From: Pyropia haitanensis
Taxonomy: Eukaryota > Rhodophyta > Bangiophyceae > Bangiales > Bangiaceae
NCBI GenBank assembly: GCA_008729055.1
Contig: SDUX01000006.1
Span: forward strand, 1 to 64,000
DNA: 64,000 bases
Direction of reading: 5' to 3'
Part shown: positions 22,050-32,607 of the stretch, piece by piece
How the letters are laid out: each line of letters starts with the position of its first letter
How positions within the stretch are numbered: position 1 is the stretch's first letter
Position numbers and translations under genes: made by a program
The notes under the pieces: generated by a model
The model's input: only the letters and a program-made list of their open reading frames with translations
What the model was told of the DNA's origin: nothing
Databases searched by the model: none

Positions 22050-22110
22050 GCAGCCTTGACGCAGCCTTGACGCAGCCTTGACGTCAGGGTTGACGGGCCC
22101 CGTCAACCCT
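22050..22110. repeat. 11-bp tandem triplet followed by a perfect 25-bp palindrome
   Basis: Three copies of GCAGCCTTGAC occupy 22050-22082. Four bases downstream, AGGGTTGACGGG (22086-22097) and CCCGTCAACCCT (22099-22110) form a perfect 12-bp inverted repeat around a single C. The TTGAC word is shared by both elements. It could be a protein-binding site or the footprint of an excised element. Confidence 0.85.
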
Positions 22111-22527
22111 AGAGTTTCCCGTCTTGAGCCAAAAGGTCACAAACCAGACAGACACCAGGCACGAGCCAGCCACAAGCAGGCAAGACTGCAGTGAGAAAAA
22201 ATACATTGTTTACCGTGTCGTAAGTCCCGTCCTGGAACAGCGGGATGCGGGGGGTGTGCCTGTGTGTGCTCACGCCGCGCCAAACAAGCAGGTCTTCTGC
22301 TGGGGAGCGAGACGCCGCCGCGGCGACGCCGCAGCAGTCGTTTACAATCAGTGCTAGCTCGCATGCCTCTTCGTCCCCTCACGCGCCCCCGACGCTTCCG
22401 TACTGGCCTCGCTCGGTCCTCTGCTCGTCCTCCTCCCCCACTTCTCTGCCGGGCCTTCTTCTCTCCCTTTCTGCTCGCTATACCCTCTTTGGCTCTGCCG
22501 CCTCCTCCCGCGTCTTCCTCCAATGCA

Positions 22528-23538
22528 CTACTCGCGCCCCCGCCCGCGGCGCCGCCCCCGCCGCGGGCAGTCAATGGGGGAGAGCTGGAACTCGACGCCA
22601 CTCGCTACGTCCGCCACCACCACCGTTCCATTGACGTGGCCCGAGGAGCCGCGGAAGCGCGTGTCGGGCGCAAAAACAGCCGCCGGGAGGCCCACGTCCT
22701 GGACCGTCAGCTTGGGCACATCGCACATGGAGAGCAGGGTGAAGCTCGGCACAAAGCCGTCAAAGCCCATGTTGGTGAGCATCACGTCAGCCGCCCGGCC
22801 GCCGCCGGCGCGGCCGTCGCTGCTGCCCGCGACGCCGTTGCCACGGCCGTGGACGGCAATCTTGACCATGTCCGACGGGTCCGCCCGGCCCGCCACCTCC
22901 ACCCGCGACGCGGCGGTGAGGGTGTCTGCAGAGACGGCACAGTGGGCGGCCGCCCCGTTGCTAGGCTTTTGAATCACAAAGCGGAGGAGGCCGCCCGCGG
23001 CGGTCACCGTCTCGCACCCCGCCACCGGCGCCGCGCAGTTGTCAGACGTCTCTTGCCGCACGTACTCGTCGACCTCCCCCACGTCAACGTTGACATTCTC
23101 CTCCACCGCGCAGCTGGTGGTGGTCCCACCCCCGTCGAGGTACTCCTCCCCCAACACTATCGGCCCCTTGATGTCACCGTTGGCGGTGACGAGATTTCCC
23201 TTTGTCACCAGCCCAAGCGGCGTGCCCGGCAGGGATGCCCCGTTCTTGTCGCACACGGGGTTGACGGCGCCCGCCGAGTTGACCGAAAACTCCGAGAGGT
23301 TCACGTCGCCGGCGGCGGCCACGGCACCAAGCACCTCCGTTCGGGCTAGTCGTACCTTGCCCAGGGAGATGAGGTTGTACTTTGCGACGCCCTCGCAGCT
23401 CCCCTCGAGGCGGACCGTCCGACGTTTGCGGGGGCGCGGGCGGGTGGCGGCCGTAGTGGTCGTAGCGGCCGCCATCACCACCGCCACGCACACGACCAGC
23501 AGCACCGCCCGAAAGGCCGAGAGGCGGCGGCACCCCAT
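22528..23538 (-). CDS. Secreted choice-of-anchor-A-like protein
   Basis: The predicted protein has about 336 residues. The N-terminus MGCRRLSAFRAVLLVVCVAV followed by an Ala/Thr-rich stretch is a good signal peptide, so I prefer this start to the Met 14 codons upstream (23580). After a basic linker comes YNLISLGKVRLARTEVLG and then VAAAGDVNLSEFSV, which resembles the opening of choice-of-anchor-A domains (a beta-helical extracellular fold with GxVAAGGDVxLxxYSV-like motifs). The rest is a mix of Gly/Ala/Val/Asp typical of beta-solenoids, with scattered cysteines that could form disulfides. A short Arg-rich tail ends the protein. The domain is known mostly from bacteria and some algae and fungi; a cell-wall or surface role is an inference. 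Confidence 0.6.
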   Translation of the reverse strand: MGCRRLSAFRAVLLVVCVAVVMAAATTTTAATRPRPRKRRTVRLEGSCEGVAKYNLISLGKVRLARTEVLGAVAAAGDVNLSEFSVNSAGAVNPVCDKNGASLPGTPLGLVTKGNLVTANGDIKGPIVLGEEYLDGGGTTTSCAVEENVNVDVGEVDEYVRQETSDNCAAPVAGCETVTAAGGLLRFVIQKPSNGAAAHCAVSADTLTAASRVEVAGRADPSDMVKIAVHGRGNGVAGSSDGRAGGGRAADVMLTNMGFDGFVPSFTLLSMCDVPKLTVQDVGLPAAVFAPDTRFRGSSGHVNGTVVVADVASGVEFQLSPIDCPRRGRRRGRGRE

Positions 23539-24916
23539 ACCGCCCAGCGCTTGGCTCACCGACGCCGAGCGGCAAGGCACCGCTGGTGTGGCACGCCGAG
23601 GTCGTGTGGGGTGGACCTAAGCGAGAACTGGGGATCAGCGCTGGGGGTGCGAGCATGTGGGTCTGTTTCCCGTCTCGCCCCGTCCCCAGCCAGAGTCTAA
23701 CGGCCAACTTTCCACGAACCGGCGCCCCTCACCTGTGCGCACGGGCGGGGACATGCAGGAGAGGGGGTGGCGACAGGACCAGAGCGCCGGGTGACAGGTC
23801 AACTGAAAGGGAGAGAGAGCACCGCCCGACACGCGTCCCACAGGCCGTCTCGGAATAAGATGGGGAAGCAGGCCGAGGCGTGGCCCGGTCCAGCAATGGA
23901 CACAGCGACCCTATTCCCCTCGCCCGCAGCCCCACGCCCCCTCCCGCACATCCCTGTCCGTTCCCCCTCGTTTGCCCATTCCCTCCCGTTCCCATGGGCA
24001 GGGCCCAGCTCCCCTCACCAGTTGCGGCCAGCACCGGAGCCACAGCGTGCCACGCTCGTCCCCACCAGGCGAGTCGTTGGTTCATAAACCCGTCGTGCGC
24101 CGGCTAGACAAGGGCGCTGGCAAAAAAGGCCCCACCGTCTACAGCATATTCAGCCGGGGCCGGGGCGGGGTGTACCCTCAATTGGCGGCCCCGCGGGGGG
24201 GGGGGCGCGGCTGGGAAGATGCGCGGCGAGAGGCGCGGCGAGTGGCACGGCCGTCCCTCCACCGACGGTGTGTTGGCGGCGTCCCTCCCGCGGCCCCTGC
24301 CAACTCACCGACCCTCCCGCGGTCCCTGCCAACCTGGAAACCAAGCCAGCCTGCAATCTCGATGCCGCACGATCTATGATTGGTTCTACTGAACACCTTA
24401 CACATGACCATGCAAGCGGATCACCTCGCCACCAGTGAACCCCGCCGAAGGCCCCCCACGCCGAGGAGCGAGCTCCCATCCCGCCTCGCACGGCCCCACC
24501 CCGCCGACCCCAAACATGGTAGGCTGCTGGTCAGGCTGCCAACTTGGCCGAGGAGGCGAGGGAAAATGCGACAGTGGGAGAACCGACGCGCGAACACCCC
24601 CCGCAGCCACGAGCTCCGCCCAGGGGATAGGTAGCTGCCCAGCCGGCGCCCAGCGCTGTGGAGGCCCGCGCCTAGCGGCCACGGGCGACGACGACGAGCG
24701 GCGGCCGCGGGTGAGCGGAAAGTGTACCCTGCCATTACTCTCCGTGACAGACGACACCGCCACATCATGCAGTGTGTCTCATCTGACGCCACGGGCAAAC
24801 GTTGTTTACACATCCAGCCCCGCGACTCCCCGTAACCCCGCTGTGCAGTCACGCCCACCCGCCACACCCGAGAAGGTTCCCGCCGCCGACAGGCGACGCT
24901 GCCCGCTGGCCGCCCC
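23539..24916. other. Intergenic region between two minus-strand genes
   Basis: Upstream DNA of the choice-of-anchor-A-like gene and 3' flank of the TFIIB-family gene. Open frames here are short or low-complexity. I see no RNA gene or transposon. Confidence 0.6.
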
Positions 24917-27900
24917 TCAGCCCGATGCGCCTCCCCCCGGCGCCACTGCGGATGGCGGTGCCGGCCTCTTGCGTGAGGACCGCCGCCCAGCGACACCGGC
25001 CGCGTTGCTGCCGCTGCCGCCGCCGCCGTTGCGGCCGCCGCTGCCACCGCCGCCGCTGCCGCCCTGCGCGGACGCTGACGTTCCCAGTGGTAGCTGCGGG
25101 AGGGGGGGCGGCGGGGGCGGTAGCTTGGGGGGGCCATGCACAAGGGGCGCCGGCCCGCCACCGACAGCGGGGGCAGCGGCACCAGAGACGGTGGCGGGTG
25201 CCAGTGGAAGGCCCGGCGGGGCGGGAAAGCCGGCCCCACCGGCGCCGGCGCCCCCCATCATGGCCATCATGGCCATCGGGTTGGCCATGCCCATCGACGC
25301 CATGGCCGAAAACATGTCCGCCGCCACCGGCGCCGCAGAGGCCACAGGTGCAGCTGCGGGCGCGGGCGCGGCAACGGCAGCCCCGCCCGCCGCCGCCAGT
25401 TTCTCCTCCCGCTCCCGCTGCAGGGCAATGATGCGGTTCTGCTCCTCAATTTGTGCTTGCATCGCCTGCATCTGCTGCATTGCCGACATCATGGTCATCA
25501 TCATCTGCATCTGCGCCATGCCATTGACGTCAGCCACCGGCGGGGGGGGGGGGGGGGGGGGGGGCGCCCCCGCCGCGCCAGGAAAGCCAGGCATGCCCAT
25601 CATGCCCATCATGGGCGGCATTGGTGGGACTGGTGCTGGCGGCGCAGGCGCCACCGCGGCGCGAGGCACCGCAGCGGTCGTGGCGGGTAATGAAGTGCTG
25701 CCATTGGTCGTGGCAGGTGGGGGGGCAGCAGCGGGTGCCGTGGCCGGCGCTGCGGGCGGTGGTGAGGCAACCACCAGGGTTGGCACCTGAGGCGCCCGTG
25801 GCACCGGTGGCGCAACGGGCGGCGCCGCGGCGTCGGGGGCCCGCGTCGTGTTGCTCGTGCGGTCGTCGGTGACGACGCGGCCGGCCAGTACAACGCCGCT
25901 CTCAAACGTACCCGCCGCCGTACTTTTGCCTCGAGAGGCGGTCACGCCTCCGGTACCTCGTGCAGAAGACGCGGGGGGGCCAGCGACAGCCGCAGTCGAC
26001 CCCGCTCCCGCGGTCGCCGCCGCCTGGGCCAGCCCGGTGGACGCCAGCAGAGGCCGCGCGACCGGTGGCGCGACCGACGGTGCCGCGGACGCCGACCCTG
26101 CCGAGGCCACCGGCGGCACCGGCGGGGCCGGCAATGGCAGCTGCGGTTGCGGTGGTGGTGGAGACTCGTCGGCTTCGTCCCCATCTTCCGCCCCATAGTC
26201 TCCCTCATCCCCGCCGCCGGCGGGCGGCGGTGTCACCCGAGCGGCCGCCACCGCTCCCCAATCCACGCCCGCGAACAACCGAGCGGCCGCCGGCTTGGGC
26301 ACGTAGCCTGGGGGGACCAACTCGCCCAGGCGGCTCATGAGCTCCTTGACCACCTTGCGAAGTGTCACCTCGGTTAGCGCGGTGGCGCGGCAGATTTCCG
26401 CCTGCGTTTTGCGCACGTCTTGCAGCTGGCACGCCACATGCACGGCAGCGGCCGATACAGACACAGGGTTGCGGCGAGTGCACAACTTGAGAACGCCCGC
26501 CCGCTCTGCAATGGTGGTAGCCAGGCTGGCCACAGCTGGGGGTAGCTTCAGACGCGCTGCAAACGCAGGCATGTGGGCTGCTACAGACGACGGCGCCGCT
26601 GACGAGGCCGCGACCAGCTCCTTGACAGCCAACTTGTGGTAGCGCTCCAGCTCCCGCGGCTCCACCCCGACTGCTGACGCAACGTCAGGAAGGAGCGGGC
26701 ACCGCACGGGCCGGGGAGGGTTCCCGTGGCGGGCCAGTGCCGCCGCAGCCTCCACAGCGGCCGCAAGTGTCGACGACGCAGTGGTGGCACGACCATCGGC
26801 AGTGGAGGCCGCGAGGGCCGTGGTCGTAGCCGATGCCGCGGGAGACCTGGGCAGGGCGTCGCTCTCAGCGACGGCGGGGGTGCCCACATCCCCGCCGCTA
26901 CTACCCCCAGCGCCATCCGCTCCCGCACTCGTCGACGCGGCAGCAATCGCGGCTGTTATGGCTGCCTCTGCGGTGGACGCAGCAGCAGCGGCCAGCACCG
27001 CCCGCTTGGCCACATAGAGCCGAGCCTCGGAGCGGCGGCGTTCCCCCGCCACCACCACTGACGCTGCAGCCAGCGCCTCCACCGACTTATTGCGGAGGCT
27101 GGCGTGCGCAGCCACGTGGCGGAACACCCGCACCGCCAGGTCCGCCGTGTCCTTGTCAATGTCCAGCAACTCTGCCAGCTCCACAATCTGAAAGTAGGCC
27201 ACCAGCGTGTGGCGCGCATCGCCAGAGGCGACGGCACCCCCGGCGGCCACGGCGGCGTTTGTCGTCCCAGCAGTTGAACTTGCGGAGCCCTTGGCCACCC
27301 CCGTCGAACCACTGGACGCCGGCGCCGCCTCCCGACCACCCTCCTCCTCATCAGCCGGCGCCCCGGATCGAACGCTGCCGGATGCCGGCCCAGCAGCCGT
27401 GGTCGTGGTTGCACTGGTGGCCACCGCAGCCGTCGCGGCCGCTGCCAACGCTACTGCAGACGCTCCCCCACCCTTGGTCGATTTTGGCAGTGGCCGCCCG
27501 GGCGCACGCCCATTGTAGCCGACGTAGCTCGAGTAAATGGCGGGCCCGATCTGGCGCTCCAGCTCGGCCAACTCCCCCGAGATGCTCCGCGCGGTCGCCG
27601 CAAACACCGGCTCGCGCGTCGGCGACAGCAACCGGAACGCAGTGATGAGGCCAGGCGTCGCGTACGGGTCTTCATCGTCGTCGTCGTCGGCACGCTCTTC
27701 GTCGTCAGCGCGGCTGTCAGAGGCCAAACCTGTCTCCCCCTGCGACAACGCGAAACAGGGGCAAAAGAATATCGAAAGAGCAATAAAGGTCGAACAGAAA
27801 AGGCACGGAGCGCAAACGCAAGACACAGAAACACACGTGACAACAAGAATATACAACTTGGGTCAGGCCAACGCCCCCATCCCAGAAAGCGCGGTAACTC

Positions 27901-28977
27901 ACCCAATCCGCTCTGGTACGCGGCGCTACTGGCGCGCACATGAGTTCCTTTGCGCCACACAAAGCCCCTCATGCCCACCCGCGGCGAGACCGCGGAGAAT
28001 ATATCACTCCCTCGCTTTCCCCCCCTCCACACCGTCCCCCTCCCCCAGCCAGCTCCCCACGTACCTTGCCTCGCTGCTCCGACGCTGGGCTAGTCCGCCC
28101 CCGACCGCCCTTCCCGCTTCCGCCCCCCACCAGCCCCAAGCAGTCGGGGGTGACTACACAATGCAGCTCCTCCGGCTGCAGCGGTCCAGCATACTCGTAC
28201 AGGTCGTTCATGCGCTCTTCGAGCATGGTCAGGCACTCTGCACACTGGACGGTGCGGTTGATGATGCTGCGGCAACGACAGGGCGCACGGGGTAGAGAAG
28301 AGCGCCCCAAGGTGAGCGAGAAAAACCCACATAGACCGGCAACGACAAATAGGAAACAACACGCACGTCAGCAAACCGCACCAGTCGTCAAGGCAGGGCT
28401 CACGCCCCGCCGACGCCAAAGTTCCCGCCCCACACACCAAGCAGCCCAGGCCACAGGCGCATGGAAAACAGGTCCACCTCAACGCCACCAAGGCTTCCCA
28501 GCAGGATAGCGGAGGCTACCACACCGACCAAGAGGTCGGAAGCATTCCCGGCGCGGAGCGCATCACAAACGGCGCCGCTGCCGCATGCAACCGCACTCCC
28601 CTCAACAAAAACGAACGGAGTGGACGTGAATAGCAAAAAGCAACGTACTTGCGCCGCAAGCGCTCACTCCCACAGTTGAAGCAGCTGGATGAGGAGCCAT
28701 AGTAGACGGAACGGTTGCCGCCCGCGCCCGTCTGCGTGTCCGTGGCCGGCGCGGCCACCTCCACGGCCGCACCCCCCACCGTCGCCCCCGCCGCCGCCAC
28801 CCTCCCAACACCTGCCGCGACCGTCATACCTGCCGCCGGCATGGCAACCGCTGTTGCCGGCGCACTGCGAGGCGAGCCGCCGCCCGCCGCGTCCCGGACC
28901 GCGCGGCTTCGAGCCACGGCGGCGGGATGCACAGCCTCACGTGGGGGCAGACGCCTGCGCCCGGCCCTTGGCGCCAC
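24917..28977 (-). CDS. TFIIB-family transcription factor, three exons
   Basis: General transcription factor of the TFIIB/BRF class, which links promoter-bound TBP to RNA polymerase. Exons are 28977-28649, 28266-28065 and 27739-24917, with GT-AG introns; the spliced frame gives about 1,117 residues. Splicing rebuilds the zinc ribbon C-x2-C-x15-C-x2-C from CFNC in exon 1 and CAEC in exon 2. Exon 3 carries cyclin repeat 1 (YFQIVELAELLDIDKDTADL), interrupted by an Ala/Ser-rich insert of roughly 100 residues before its last helices (LERYHKLAVKEL). Cyclin repeat 2 follows (LKLPPAVASLATTIAERAGV ... KTQAEICRATALTEVTLRKV). The long C-terminus is Ala/Pro-rich with a Met/Gln coiled segment. Most TFIIBs are about 350 residues, so this one is unusually long. 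The second repeat looks more like TFIIB than BRF1. The first Met is uncertain; 28842 is an alternative. Confidence 0.8.
25542..25564. repeat. Poly-G run of 23 inside a coding exon
   Basis: This run encodes a proline tract on the minus strand of the TFIIB-family gene. Unlike most long runs in the window, the frame on both sides stays consistent. Confidence 0.9.
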
Positions 28978-29463
28978 GTCTGAAAAGGGAGCCTCTGCGG
29001 GAGGGGGGGGGAACGCCAGTCCGTCCTGCGCGCATGCGCGAGGCGTTGCTCAAGAGGGGGGGCCGTATGACTTAGTGCTGAATCTTGTCATATGGAATTT
29101 TTCTGTCGTGAGAAATATAATTACATGTGGACAGGCTCCATAGTAGCGCCCCCGCTCTCCTCTCCATCCTCCAGCCACTTCGCGGGCTTGCCACGTGCGC
29201 CGCGGCCGCCGTCCTCTCGGTCTGTCTACAGACCGAGTCGCCCCTGCAACTCTGCGGCGGCCGCTCTGTTCGGGTGGAGTGCCTGCGCTCCATCCCGTCG
29301 TGGGTGCCTGGGTGTTTGCCCCCGCGACACCAGAGGTCTTTTTGAGGCCGTAGCGACAACGCGGCAACGTGCCCATCCCCCCTACCCTGTGCGCTCCTTC
29401 ACCCCTGCTCTGCTGTCCGTCCCCCGCGCAAGCCTACCTCTACCTGGCCACGTGCCCACCACC
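28978..29463. promoter_or_regulatory. Divergent promoter region, TFIIB-family / REI1
   Basis: The two genes start about 490 bp apart on opposite strands. The spacer includes a relatively AT-rich block (about 29060-29130, with GTCATATGGAATTTTTCTG and AAATATAATTACATG) in otherwise very GC-rich DNA, which suits a shared core promoter. No specific factor site can be assigned. Confidence 0.45.
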
Positions 29464-30978
29464 ATGGACGCTGTACCAACCCCCCACAACCCCGCTGCCG
29501 ACATGGAGGCGCGCGCACGGGCACCCCCTCCCTCGACGTCGGTGGTCACTTGCGTTGCCTGCCGCGTGCGGCTGCACGGCCCCGACACGCGGCGCGCGCA
29601 CTACCTGTCCGACTGGCACCGGGCCAACATCAAGCGTAAGCTGGCGGGTCTGCCGCCGCTGACGCCCGATGAGTACACGCGGCGCGTGGAGGCGCTGGCA
29701 GCGGCGTCTGGGGGGGGAGACGGTGCGGGGAGGGGCGATGGCGGTGGCGACGGTAGGGCGAGGGCCGGAAGGGGGGGACTGGGGGGGCAGGGGGGGGACC
29801 CCGCATCGGGGGTGGTGATGACCCCGTCGGGCGCGTTTTGTGGCGTGTGCTCCAAGCGCTTCTCGTCGGCCAAGGCGGCGGAGAACCACCTGAGCTCCCG
29901 GCGGCACATTGACAAGGCGCGGTCGTTGGCGGATGGGGCGGCCGCTGCTGGTGAGGCGGGCTCAGCGGTGCAGCCGTCGGCGGGCGGCGGCGGCGATGCG
30001 GACGTGGGCGCCGCGTCTGATAGCGATGATGCGGACGCGATGGAGCTGGAGGCGCGCATCGCCGACGGCGGGACCGCCTTCCCCCCAACGACCTGCGTCT
30101 TTGACGGCAAGGCGTGCGGCACCGTACCAGCCACGCTCGACCACATGGCCGCCACGCACGGCTTTTTTATGCCGTACGTGGAGCTCCTCGTTGATGCAGC
30201 CGGCCTGTTGACCTACCTGGGCGAAAAGGTCGGCCTCGGCTACGCCTGCGTCGCGTGCGACCGCCCGTTTGCAAGCGTCGAGGCGGTCCAGAAGCATATG
30301 GTGGACAAGGCGCACATGCGCATGGTGGATGATGACGAGCGGTGGGTGGACGAGTACGCGCCCTTCTTTTCTGTCGACGCCGACGACCACGCCGGCGGCG
30401 ACGGGGACGGGGAGGGAGCTGATGCGGAGGAGGGCGGCGAGTGGGAGGAGGTGGAGGACGACGCCGAGGCCGCGGAGCTGCTTGAAGAGGCGGGTCTGTC
30501 GGCGGCGGCAACGGCCACATCTGGCGCCGCATCGTTGGCACCTACCGCTTCTGGCGGTGCAAGCCGGTCGACCAGCCGGCAGGTGGTGGCGGCAGCTGCC
30601 GCCGACGCGGCGGCGCCGCCCCTGCAAGGCGGCGCGGACGTTGGGGAGGTGATGGACAAGATCACATCCTCGTTGGTCCTCCCCAGCGGCCGGGTGCTCG
30701 GCCACCGGGACCTGGCGCGCTACTACAAGCAGCGCCCGTCCCCCGCGGCTGACGCGCGGGCGATCGCCCGCGCGTCGACTCGGTCGGCGGTGCTCTCGAG
30801 CTACAAGCGCCTCGGCTGGGCGGGGCCGACCGTGTCCCGGGCGGCCGCCGCGGACCAGCGCCTCCAGCTGCTGCGCTTCAAGCGGGATCACCTGCGGGTG
30901 GGGGTGGCCAATTACTACACGCGCAAGGCGGCGGTGCGGCCAAAGCTGGGGGTGCTCAACTCTGGCTACCGGCCTTAG
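29464..30978 (+). CDS. REI1: REI1/ZNF622-type cytoplasmic 60S ribosome-biogenesis factor
   Basis: The protein has 504 residues. REI1-family proteins act on cytoplasmic pre-60S subunits, helping to recycle shuttling factors and probing the exit tunnel. The start at 29464 (CCACCATGG context) leads directly into a C2H2 finger TCVACRVRLHGPDTRRAHYL...WH (Cys30, Cys33, His46, His52) followed by ANIKRKLAGLPPLTPDEY, a REI1 hallmark. A second finger (FCGVCSKRFSSAKAAENHLS..RH), a third (CVFDGK...LDHMAATHGFFMPY) and a fourth (YACVACDRPFASVEAVQKHM) follow in the expected order. The acidic linker and the C-terminal segment LGHRDLARYYKQRPSP...LRVGVANYYTRKA are also characteristic. It is a single exon. The frame extends upstream of 29464, but that part is low-complexity and probably 5' UTR. 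Confidence 0.9.
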   Translation: MDAVPTPHNPAADMEARARAPPPSTSVVTCVACRVRLHGPDTRRAHYLSDWHRANIKRKLAGLPPLTPDEYTRRVEALAAASGGGDGAGRGDGGGDGRARAGRGGLGGQGGDPASGVVMTPSGAFCGVCSKRFSSAKAAENHLSSRRHIDKARSLADGAAAAGEAGSAVQPSAGGGGDADVGAASDSDDADAMELEARIADGGTAFPPTTCVFDGKACGTVPATLDHMAATHGFFMPYVELLVDAAGLLTYLGEKVGLGYACVACDRPFASVEAVQKHMVDKAHMRMVDDDERWVDEYAPFFSVDADDHAGGDGDGEGADAEEGGEWEEVEDDAEAAELLEEAGLSAAATATSGAASLAPTASGGASRSTSRQVVAAAAADAAAPPLQGGADVGEVMDKITSSLVLPSGRVLGHRDLARYYKQRPSPAADARAIARASTRSAVLSSYKRLGWAGPTVSRAAAADQRLQLLRFKRDHLRVGVANYYTRKAAVRPKLGVLNSGYRP

Positions 30979-31695
30979 AGAGGGTGGGGTGGGTGGCGGT
31001 TGGGGTGGGCGAGATGGAGACCAGAGCGTGGGTGGCAAGCGGGAGCAGTAAATGGGATTGCACTCTGCCGTTACCGATGTTCCTGCCATTTTACATGGGA
31101 GAGTCGCTTTCTCGGAGCGTACAATGGATGCGTGTTTTTTTCATGCTGTTCACTCTTGGGGTTCTGGGCACGTCTACCTGGCTCTCGCCGTCGGTAGAGT
31201 ACCTTTGCGCGTCGTGGGCACTCTCTGCGTCCCTCCCCAGTCTCTGGTGTTGAGAGGTGTGGTACCGATCCCACCGACAATGGGCTCTTGATCCCCTCCC
31301 CTTCACAATTGCCAGTAACAGAGGGGGCTGTCACAGCAGGGTAGGAGGAGCAGGATTCATCATCATACGTACGAACATAAACGGCGCGGGGTGTCACAGC
31401 AAAGAATAGGAGCGGGAACGAAACGACCTCCGGTGCAATCTGTCCGACGTCGCTGCTGCCTGCTTCGGCCCCGAGATGTGTAGTACGGTATTCATTGAAC
31501 CGATCCAGACACAGTGTGTGCCATCGCTCATGCACCGAAATGTGATGCAGGCGATGCGATAAAGAATTGTGAACGCGCCCTCGGCTCCCGGATCGCTGCT
31601 TGGCACATTCCTCTCTTCTCCGCCACGCCCTTGGCGTCTCCACAACGCCCATCCCCCCTCCTCATCTTCCCCCCTTTTGCCCATCACCTCCCAAG
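30979..31695. other. Intergenic region, REI1 to uL30m
   Basis: Moderate GC content. No motif-bearing open frame on either strand. It should hold the 3' UTR of REI1 and the promoter of the ribosomal protein gene. Confidence 0.6.
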
Positions 31696-31947
31696 ATGGT
31701 GGCACCTGCGAACGTCCCCCAAACACGTCTCGTCGTCCAGCTGATGCGGTCGGTGATCAAGACCCCCGCCAGCGTCAAGGCGACCGTTCGTGCCATGGGC
31801 CTCCGCCGCACCTACCAGGTCGTCTCGCTCCCGGACGGGCCCGTCACGTGGGGCCAGATCACCAAGGTGAGCTACCTCGTCGACGTACGCCGCGTGGCCG
31901 TCGACGACGTGGCCGAGGTGCTCCAACGCCTGAACGGTCGGGCATAG
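31696..31947 (+). CDS. MRPL30: Mitochondrial (bacterial-type) ribosomal protein uL30m
   Basis: The 83-residue protein is the size of bacterial L30, a small globular protein of the large ribosomal subunit. LVVQLMRSVIKTPASVKATV, AMGLRRTYQVVSLPDGP and GQITKVSYLVDVR cover the whole family: the first strand, the R-x-LGLRR loop and the conserved I-x-KVxxLV helix. The start at 31696 (CCCAAGATGG) gives the complete domain. The frame is open back to 31600 (MAHSSLLRHALGVSTT...), so a short mitochondrial presequence encoded upstream is possible. Single exon. Assignment to the mitochondrion rather than the plastid is inferred, since red-algal plastids lack rpl30. Confidence 0.85.
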   Translation: MVAPANVPQTRLVVQLMRSVIKTPASVKATVRAMGLRRTYQVVSLPDGPVTWGQITKVSYLVDVRRVAVDDVAEVLQRLNGRA

Positions 31948-32607
31948 GACGACGGCGACATCGTCGGCCGGCACGGGGGGTGGGGGGGGTGGCAGCCGCG
32001 CGAGGCGGCAGCGGCTGCTGGCAAGCGGTCATCCCAAGCTGCGCAAGCTTGGTGGGGACCGGAGGGGGGTGGGGGGAAGGGGGGGAAGGGGCTTTGTGCG
32101 GGACGCCGCGGCTCCTCGGCCCCAATGTGCACGGTGGGAGCAGTTGTGGTGGCCCTAGTCTGGGTGGCTGCGCGGTTGGTGGGCGGCGCCGTGCACAGCG
32201 GTGAGTCGGCGTCTATGGGGGAGGGACATGGGGTCGGCCTCTGTGAAGCGAACGGGGCGGGGGGGCGGGGTGGATGGGGAGGCGGGAAGGTGGATGCTGA
32301 CGGTTGTGCGGCCACGCCAGCGACAGTCCCCTCGCCGCATGTAGGGATGGGGTGGGGGAAGGGGGGCAGGGGGCTTACCGCCCGCAGGGGCGTATCGTCC
32401 GTCTGGGCGACAACGGCGGCCAGCTGCTCGGCCGCGGCAGCCGTGCGTGGTGGGAAGAGCACAACAGAGGACGGGTTGCGCGGCGTAGGCCATCTCCCTC
32501 CCCAACCCCCCTCTCCGCGTTGCCATTCCCCCCCCATCCCCCCCCACCCCACCTCCCCGCAGACTCCCTCAAAATAAAATGGACCGAGCCCCCAGCCGGT
32601 GCCCCCC
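31948..32607. other. Convergent intergenic region, uL30m / SUMO protease
   Basis: G-rich then C-rich low-complexity spacer between two genes facing each other. Nothing beyond 3' flanking sequence can be supported. Confidence 0.6.

Larger units (their letters stand above)
20513..22527. other. Intergenic stretch with lower GC content
   Basis: This stretch is less GC-rich than its neighbours, has stops in all frames and holds no recognised gene apart from the short open frame at 20955-21053. It also contains the 11-bp repeat and palindrome near 22050-22110. Confidence 0.6.

Noticed and set aside
22080..22115. Telomere-like AGGGTT word near the palindrome
   Set aside because: It occurs once, within the inverted repeat, and is not tandem.
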